Source: CAZMGT01 sp964565895 (GTDB taxonomy: Bacteria > Armatimonadota > Zipacnadia > UBA1398 > CAZMGT01). From it: a stretch of 64,000 bases of DNA. The stretch lies in assembly GCA_964565895.1 (NCBI GenBank), contig CAZMGT010000001.1, positions 1-64,000 of the forward strand. Direction: 5' to 3'. Made by a program: the position numbers and the translations under genes. The notes beneath the pieces are model-generated. The model was given only the letters and a program-made list of their open reading frames with translations, ran no database searches and was not told the origin of the DNA. Shown here piece by piece: positions 58,979-64,000 of this stretch; position 1 is the stretch's first letter, and the number at the start of each line of letters is the position of its first letter.

Positions 58979-61339
58979 TTAAGAGCTACCGTCGCCGCCC
59001 GCGGCATGGCCCGCGGCCTCGGCCTTCTTGGCCAGCTCCGCCTCGCGAATCTTCCGCTCCGCCTCCTCGTCGACGATCGACCCACGCTTGGAGAAGATGA
59101 TCGCCCCGATAAGCAAGCACAGGCACACCACGCACACGGCGACGCGCGCCGCGGTGGGAATGCGCGCCGAGGCCGCCGCCGGGGCAATGAGAATGGCGAC
59201 CAGGTTCATTACCTTAATCAGCGGGTTGAGCGCCGGGCCGGCGGTGTCCTTGAACGGGTCGCCGACGGTGTCCCCAACGACGCCCGCTTTGTGGTACTCC
59301 GTCCCCTTGCCGCCGAACAGGCCGGCTTCGATTTTCTTCTTGGCGTTGTCCCACGCCCCGCCGGCGTTGGCCATGAACACAGCAAGGAGCTGGCCGGTGA
59401 GAATCGCCCCGGCGAGGTAGCCCCCAAGCGCTGCCGCGCCCGAGGGGAACCAGTGCCCCGCTTCGTCCTTGGCGAAAATGCCAAACCCCAAGCCAAAGGC
59501 AATGAGCACGGGCGTGCAGATGGCCAAAATCCCCGGCCCGAGAAGCTCCTTTTGCGCCGCCGCGGTGACCAACTCCACACACCGGCCATACTCCGGCCGG
59601 CCCGTGCCCTCCATAATCCCGGGGATCTCGCGAAACTGCCGGCGCACCTCCTCGACCACCTGGAACGAGGCGCGCGCCACAGCGTTTAGGGCAAACGAGG
59701 AGAAGAGGAAGGGCACCGCCCCACCCACGAGAAAGCCGATGAACACCACCGGGTGGTTGATCTCGATCGCTCGGAGCAGGTCGCGCCCCGCGCTGCTCGC
59801 CGCCTCGTCGATGAACGACTTAAACAGCGAGATCGCCGCGATAACCGCGGTGGCAATGGCAAAGCCCTTGGTGAGGGCCTTGGTCACGTTGCCCACGGCG
59901 TCGAGCTGGGCGACGACCCGGCTGGCGAACGTCCCCTCCTCGATCTCCGTGCCGGACATTTCGAAAATACCGTTGGCGTTGTCGGAGATCGGGCCGTAGG
60001 TGTCCATGGCCAGGATATAGCCCGTGGTGGTGAGCAGGCCAAGGCCCATGAGGGCGATGCCGTAGGAGCCGAGGGGAATGTCGCCGCCGAAGATAATGAA
60101 GCTCGCCCCGGTGCTTGCCGCGATGGCCAAAATGGCCCACACGCTGCTCTCCATGCCCGTGGCCAAGCCGCTTAAGATCAACGTCGCCGCGCCGGTCTTT
60201 GAGGTGTGGGCGATCTCCGTCACCGGTGGCTTGTCCAGGTGTGTAAACCAGTCCGTAAGCGCGCCGATGACCAGGGCCAAGGCCAAGCCTGTGGCGCAGG
60301 CCCAGCCAAACTGCCACTGCGGCCCGGCTTCGGTGCGCATGAGAAGCCCCGTGACGATGAAAATGCCCACGATCGAGGCGACGATCGAGGCGTAAAAGCC
60401 AATGTTGATGTGGCGCATGGCGTCGCCCACTTCTTTGTCGCTTTTCGCGCGGACCAGCAGCACGCCGAAGATCGAGGCGAACACGCCCACCGCGCGGATG
60501 AGGAACGGATAGGTCCACAGGCGCGAGCCCAGCTCCTGGGCGAGGGGGCTTGTTCCCTGGGCGAACGCCCCGAGAATGATCGCCGCGACAAGCGTTACCT
60601 CGTAGCTCTCGAACACGTCGGCGGCCATTCCCGCGCAGTCGCCCACGTTGTCGCCCACGTTGTCGGCAATGGTAGCCGCGTTGCGGGGGTCGTCCTCGGG
60701 AATGCCGGCCTCTACTTTGCCGACAAGGTCGGCGCCGACGTCGGCGGCCTTGGTGTAGATCCCACCGCCAACTCGCATAAACAGGGCGACGAGACAGCCG
60801 CCGAAGCCGAACCCGACGAGGACGAGCATCGCCTTCTCGCGGAAGATGAAGAAAATAATGCACGCCCCAAGCAGCCCCAAGCCCACAGTGAACATGCCGC
60901 TAATGGCGCCCGCGCGAAACGCCGTTTCCAGGGCCTGCTTAAAGCTGTGCAGCGCGGCATAGGCGGTTTTTACATTGGCGCGCACGGCAAGGCTCATGCC
61001 CACATATCCCGCGCTCGCTGAGGCCGCGCAGCCGAGCAAAAAGGCCAGGGCAATGCCAAACGCAAGCCAGTTACCGTATTGCATGCGGTAGCCGAAGAAC
61101 AAAATTAGCCCAAGCAGAACGAGGAAGATGACCAGGGTTTTAAACTGCCGCGCGAGGTAGGCCTTTGCCCCCTCTTGAATCGCCCCGGCGACCTCCTCCA
61201 TCTTCACGTTGTCAACCTTGCGCCGCTGCACTTCGAGCATGAGGTAAACGCCGAAGAGCAGGCCAAAGATAGCGGAGGCAGCGACGAAAATGAGGATGCC
61301 GATTTCCTGGCGGCCGATTTCTATGGGAATGTTATGCAC
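58979..61339 (-). CDS. hppA: Membrane pyrophosphatase, K+-independent type
   Basis: A 786-residue H+-translocating pyrophosphatase with about 16 hydrophobic helices. The pyrophosphate-binding acidic motifs are DDPRNAATIADNVGDNVGD and the later DTVGDPFKDTAGP. The residue that sets potassium need is Lys487 in GNVTKALTKG; Lys there, in place of Ala, marks the K+-independent group, which pumps protons. It stores energy from biosynthetic pyrophosphate. GTG at 61339 is the start, with AAGGGAG upstream. The C-terminal tail after the last helix is charged and Ala-rich. Confidence 0.95.
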   Translation of the reverse strand: MHNIPIEIGRQEIGILIFVAASAIFGLLFGVYLMLEVQRRKVDNVKMEEVAGAIQEGAKAYLARQFKTLVIFLVLLGLILFFGYRMQYGNWLAFGIALAFLLGCAASASAGYVGMSLAVRANVKTAYAALHSFKQALETAFRAGAISGMFTVGLGLLGACIIFFIFREKAMLVLVGFGFGGCLVALFMRVGGGIYTKAADVGADLVGKVEAGIPEDDPRNAATIADNVGDNVGDCAGMAADVFESYEVTLVAAIILGAFAQGTSPLAQELGSRLWTYPFLIRAVGVFASIFGVLLVRAKSDKEVGDAMRHINIGFYASIVASIVGIFIVTGLLMRTEAGPQWQFGWACATGLALALVIGALTDWFTHLDKPPVTEIAHTSKTGAATLILSGLATGMESSVWAILAIAASTGASFIIFGGDIPLGSYGIALMGLGLLTTTGYILAMDTYGPISDNANGIFEMSGTEIEEGTFASRVVAQLDAVGNVTKALTKGFAIATAVIAAISLFKSFIDEAASSAGRDLLRAIEINHPVVFIGFLVGGAVPFLFSSFALNAVARASFQVVEEVRRQFREIPGIMEGTGRPEYGRCVELVTAAAQKELLGPGILAICTPVLIAFGLGFGIFAKDEAGHWFPSGAAALGGYLAGAILTGQLLAVFMANAGGAWDNAKKKIEAGLFGGKGTEYHKAGVVGDTVGDPFKDTAGPALNPLIKVMNLVAILIAPAAASARIPTAARVAVCVVCLCLLIGAIIFSKRGSIVDEEAERKIREAELAKKAEAAGHAAGGDGSS

Positions 61340-61406
61340 CGCTCAAACATCTCCCTTCGCGGACAAAGCACGGCCCGGCAAGCGCCGCAGAACACGACAG
61401 CGCCTG

Positions 61407-62252
61407 CTAGCGAGCAATCAACCCCAGAACACCGATGCACACACAGTATACCCCAAACATCCATAGTTTGCCCCGGCGTGTCGCTCGAAGTAGCCAGGCA
61501 ATGGCCAGATAACCAAAACACGCCGCGGCTAGCGCCCCGGCAGCGTCGCTCAGCGCCGACGTGGCAGTGCCATTGCCTGCGCCGTGCAAGAGCTCGGCCA
61601 GCGCCTCGTAGCCCGCGGCGCCGACGATCGCCGGAATAGACAACAAAAAAGCAAAGCGCAGGGCAAACTCTCGGCTCATCCCGCACCACACGCCGGCGCA
61701 GAGCACGGCCCCGGAGCGCGAAATACCCGGCACCACGGCCACCCCCTGAGCGACGCCCACGGCGGCCGCGGCAAGAGCGCCCGTCTGCGCCACCTCGGCC
61801 TTCCCCTCCGCCCGGCGCAGACGAAGATCTGTTACCACAAGTAGCGCCGCTGTGGCAAACAGCGCCACGGCGGCGAGCGATACGTTTTGGAAGAGATCGG
61901 ACACCGCCGCGTCGAGCGCCGCGCCAATGGCGGCCGTGGGGAGGCAGGCGATGGCGAGCAGCGCGGCGAGCCGCGCCCAGGTGTCCTCCCCAAACACGCG
62001 GCAAAGCTCCGCGCGCGAACGCAGCGCGCGCGCCAGCCGCCCCGCTCCGCGCAGCAGCGGGGCGAGGTCCGCGCGGTAATAGGCGCACACGGCAACAAGC
62101 GTGCCCACGTGCACCGCCACGTCGTAGGACCTCGGCGGTGGGGCGTGGGCGAGCAGGTTGCCGAAAATGACCAAGTGCCCGCTGCTTGAGACGGGCAAGA
62201 ACTCCGTTAACCCTTGCAGGGCACCGAGCGCCAGCGCTACCCAAAGGCTCAT
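61407..62252 (-). CDS. uppP: Undecaprenyl-diphosphatase
   Basis: A 281-residue membrane enzyme (BacA/UppP) that recycles undecaprenyl diphosphate for peptidoglycan synthesis and gives some bacitracin resistance. The signature EFLPVSSSGH is at the N-terminus, and the second motif PGISRSGAVLCAGV carries the catalytic Arg-Ser region. ATG at 62252 has GGGGAG about ten bases upstream. It lies 67 bases upstream of hppA and is probably co-transcribed with it. Confidence 0.95.
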   Translation of the reverse strand: MSLWVALALGALQGLTEFLPVSSSGHLVIFGNLLAHAPPPRSYDVAVHVGTLVAVCAYYRADLAPLLRGAGRLARALRSRAELCRVFGEDTWARLAALLAIACLPTAAIGAALDAAVSDLFQNVSLAAVALFATAALLVVTDLRLRRAEGKAEVAQTGALAAAAVGVAQGVAVVPGISRSGAVLCAGVWCGMSREFALRFAFLLSIPAIVGAAGYEALAELLHGAGNGTATSALSDAAGALAAACFGYLAIAWLLRATRRGKLWMFGVYCVCIGVLGLIAR

Positions 62253-62292
62253 TGGGCAAAGCTCCCCGGCAAGCCAGGCCAAAGGCCGATGT

Positions 62293-62321
62293 GTTGTATC
62301 ACGTGCTTGGCTTGCGCGCAA
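62293..62321 (-). promoter_or_regulatory. Possible promoter of uppP-hppA
   Basis: TTGCGC, 17 bases, TACAAC on the minus strand, about 40 bases before the uppP start and after the stop of the CAP gene. It would give a uppP-hppA transcript ending at the terminator near 58912. Confidence 0.5.
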
Positions 62322-62350
62322 GTGCCTCGTTGGCGCGGTCTGGCGGTAGG

Positions 62351-63289
62351 CTAGCGTTCGGGCACCTCGATGCAGAAAAACGTCGCCGGAAACTGCTTCG
62401 TCTTGTCTTCCCGCGGGCAAAGGCGGAGCATGAGGCCGTAGATCCCCGGCTTGTTTGCGAACTGCGGGACGGTTACCGAGAACCAGCCGCCCTCGCCGAG
62501 CTCCACCTCGCCCCGGCCGCCGTCGTCTTTGTAGAACGTGTTTGGGGGAAGCTTCGGGCGAAGGTAGAGCCGGTCCGCGGGATAGCCGTAGCTGTCTTTG
62601 GCGTTGGCCTCGTCCGCGGTAAGCGGGCGCGGCGTGGGGTCGAAGAACACCCACACCCCGGCGACCTCGTATTTTTCCGGCTCAAGCAGCCGGCCGGAGA
62701 AAGGAATGGGCTGGCCCAGGGGAAAGCGCTGTGGGATGCGCTGCACTGCGGCGTATTTGTTCAAAAACTCCTGCACTACGCGCAGCCCGTTGCTGCTGTA
62801 GGCAATGCCCACGCCGAGGTGCGTGTGCCAGGGGTCGAGGATGTTTCGGCGATGGCCATCGTTGGGCGGCTTTTCGGCAAGCATCGTTTGTTCGTGGCGC
62901 ACCATGGCGTTCCAAATTTCCTCTTTCGTCCAAACAACGGGCAGCTTGTGGCTCGTGCAGCAGACGTTTTCCGCGCAAAAGTGCGGCGAGCGGCCCCAGA
63001 GAGAATAGCGGTGAAACGGCGAATAGCCGTCGAGCAAGTAATGCCCGGTAACCCCCTGCTCCAGGGCGTGGCGGCAGAAGATGTCGCCGATGGCGCTGGC
63101 AAGGGGATCGTACTCCACGGGGCGCAGGCCAAACCGCGCGCGGTCGGCGTTTACCAGGACGACCATGCGCTGCTTGAGCTCTGCGAGCTCCTGCTCGGTC
63201 GCCGGCTGGCGCACGCCGGCAAACCACAGCGGAGGCAGAAGAAAGAACGCCAAGCAAAGCGAGGACAGTCGGCCGCGCATAGCGGGCAT
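62351..63289 (-). CDS. Secreted CAP-domain protein
   Basis: A 312-residue exported protein. A signal peptide (LCLAFFLLPPLWFAGV) is followed by a CAP/SCP domain (about 35-180). The cavity residues are seen as CRHALEQG, AENV, WNAMVRHEQTML and a final LDPWHTHLGVGIA. A C-terminal beta-rich domain of about 110 residues ends with FFCIEVPER and matches nothing I recognise. CAP proteins act outside the cell, often binding lipids or peptides. ATG 63289 and 63280 are both possible. It follows hrcA on the same strand by about 130 bases. Confidence 0.8.
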   Translation of the reverse strand: MPAMRGRLSSLCLAFFLLPPLWFAGVRQPATEQELAELKQRMVVLVNADRARFGLRPVEYDPLASAIGDIFCRHALEQGVTGHYLLDGYSPFHRYSLWGRSPHFCAENVCCTSHKLPVVWTKEEIWNAMVRHEQTMLAEKPPNDGHRRNILDPWHTHLGVGIAYSSNGLRVVQEFLNKYAAVQRIPQRFPLGQPIPFSGRLLEPEKYEVAGVWVFFDPTPRPLTADEANAKDSYGYPADRLYLRPKLPPNTFYKDDGGRGEVELGEGGWFSVTVPQFANKPGIYGLMLRLCPREDKTKQFPATFFCIEVPER

Positions 63290-63418
63290 GCTCTTCCCCA
63301 ACTGCGCGATATGCTCCTGCGCGAAAACGGGCCGGCGGGCAAAGCCTGCGAAAGCGGCGGCGTCGGCTGGCCTGTGGCGCAGTGCGCTACTTGCTTGCCG
63401 AGGCTCGGCTGCGGGGGG

Positions 63419-64000
63419 TTAGCGGCCCGCGGCGACGGTTAGCGCCTGCTCAACAAGGCCCGCGACATACTCTACCGCGCCGATCGCCTCCTCGTACTTC
63501 ATGCGCGTGGGCCCAAGCACGCCAACGAGCCCGCGCACATCGCTCCCCGCCTCGTAGGGCGCGGTAACGAGGCTCAGGTCGGTCGCCTCGTCGCGGTCGT
63601 GCTCCGAGCCAATGGTTACCGAAGTGCCCTCGGCGTCGAGCTCCGCCTGGAGCACATCCTCGAGCACCTCGCCGGGGTCGAGCACAGCCATTACGCGGTC
63701 CAGGCGCTCGGGGTCCAAAAACTCCGGCTGGCGCAGGGTGTGCAGCACCCCGTCGATGAGGATATGCAGCTCGCGCTGCCCGGCAAGCGCCCGGCGCACC
63801 GTGGTAAAACACTCCTGCAGCAACAGCGCCCGCGTGCGCGCCTCGCGCGCCAAGGCGTTGGGGTCGAGCGCCTCGATCTCCGACACGCGCATCCCCGTCA
63901 GCCGCCGGCGGAGCAGGTTGCTGATAACCTCTACTTCGCGCGCGGAGTGCTCCGTTTCGGAGTCCACGCGGCAGTGCATGATGTGCCCGATGTCCGTGAC
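63419..64000 (-). CDS. hrcA: Heat-shock repressor HrcA (5' partial)
   Basis: The last 193 codons of an HrcA repressor, which binds CIRCE operators of groE and dnaK operons. The C-terminal signature VTAPYEAGSDVRGLVGVLGP and RMKYEEAIGAVEYV near the end are diagnostic, preceded by the GAF-like insert and VTDIGHI at the window edge. The DNA-binding N-terminus lies beyond the window. grpE or dnaK may be neighbours outside; the CAP gene, not a heat-shock gene, follows in the reading direction. Confidence 0.95.
   Translation of the reverse strand, partial: VTDIGHIMHCRVDSETEHSAREVEVISNLLRRRLTGMRVSEIEALDPNALAREARTRALLLQECFTTVRRALAGQRELHILIDGVLHTLRQPEFLDPERLDRVMAVLDPGEVLEDVLQAELDAEGTSVTIGSEHDRDEATDLSLVTAPYEAGSDVRGLVGVLGPTRMKYEEAIGAVEYVAGLVEQALTVAAGR

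Noticed and set aside
61321..62259. Minus-strand ORF overlapping uppP
   Set aside because: uppP with both signature motifs lies in the same region in another frame; the product is Arg-rich and unrecognisable.
1..64000. Mobile elements, prophage, CRISPR and toxin-antitoxin modules
   Set aside because: No transposase, integrase, direct-repeat array, Cas gene or paired small toxin gene was seen on either strand.

Overview
The window is a gene-dense, high-GC bacterial chromosome segment with 52 protein genes or gene pieces, two of them cut by the window edges (a secreted propeller protein at the left, hrcA at the right). I see no rRNA, tRNA, CRISPR array, insertion sequence, integrase or phage gene. 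The content points to a diderm, free-living, respiring heterotroph: ExbB/ExbD, MacB-type and Gld-type envelope machines, menaquinone genes of futalosine type (mqnE with a UbiD/UbiX/UbiA/MenG set), glycolate oxidase and a membrane pyrophosphatase. HrcA, UroD-like and GH2/GH4/GH42-like genes together recall deep-branching groups such as Armatimonadota, but I cannot fix the phylum from the sequence and hold that only weakly.

Layout. 0-5.3 kb: secreted Ig/propeller protein, PflX-like radical SAM enzyme and UroD-family protein, converging on a GH4 gene. 5.4-15 kb: a long leftward operon, rpmF-plsX-fabH-fabD-(SDR paralogue)-fabG-acpP-fabF-rnc-(GH42-like secreted protein)-GH4, combining fatty-acid initiation and elongation with ribosomal protein L32 and RNase III. 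15-19.4 kb: leftward tlyA, a 613-residue unknown protein and gltX. 19.5-27.7 kb: rightward copA, an MFS transporter, and a promoter-led menaquinone operon. 27.7-29 kb: leftward asparaginase and a small membrane protein. 29.3-33.6 kb: rightward GGDEF protein, holA, a Ycf46-like AAA ATPase and an overlapping NHL propeller gene. 33.6-38 kb: zinc-ribbon membrane protein, GT-C-like membrane protein and a hybrid histidine kinase. 38.2-45 kb: glycolate oxidase (GlcD-GlcE fusion plus GlcF) and a GH2 enzyme. 45-48.5 kb: a purine-type permease diverging from a tandem HD-GYP protein and its GAF-like partner. 48.5-57.4 kb: a leftward Gld-type ABC operon diverging from ExbB/ExbD and a MacB-type ABC pair. 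57.4-64 kb: a broken PEP-utilising phosphotransferase gene, hppA with a clear terminator, uppP, a secreted CAP protein and hrcA.

The most unusual points are enzymes that have lost expected residues: a FabG-like SDR inside the fab operon keeping only Ser of the catalytic tetrad, an RNase III lacking a conserved catalytic Asp, a kinase whose receiver has Glu instead of the phosphoacceptor Asp, and a tandem HD-GYP protein with a degenerate first domain. The best candidate for an undescribed functional unit is the overlapping AAA ATPase/NHL propeller pair at 31.0-33.6 kb. Several promoters fit a housekeeping pattern, TTGnnn-17 nt-TAnnnT or close to it.
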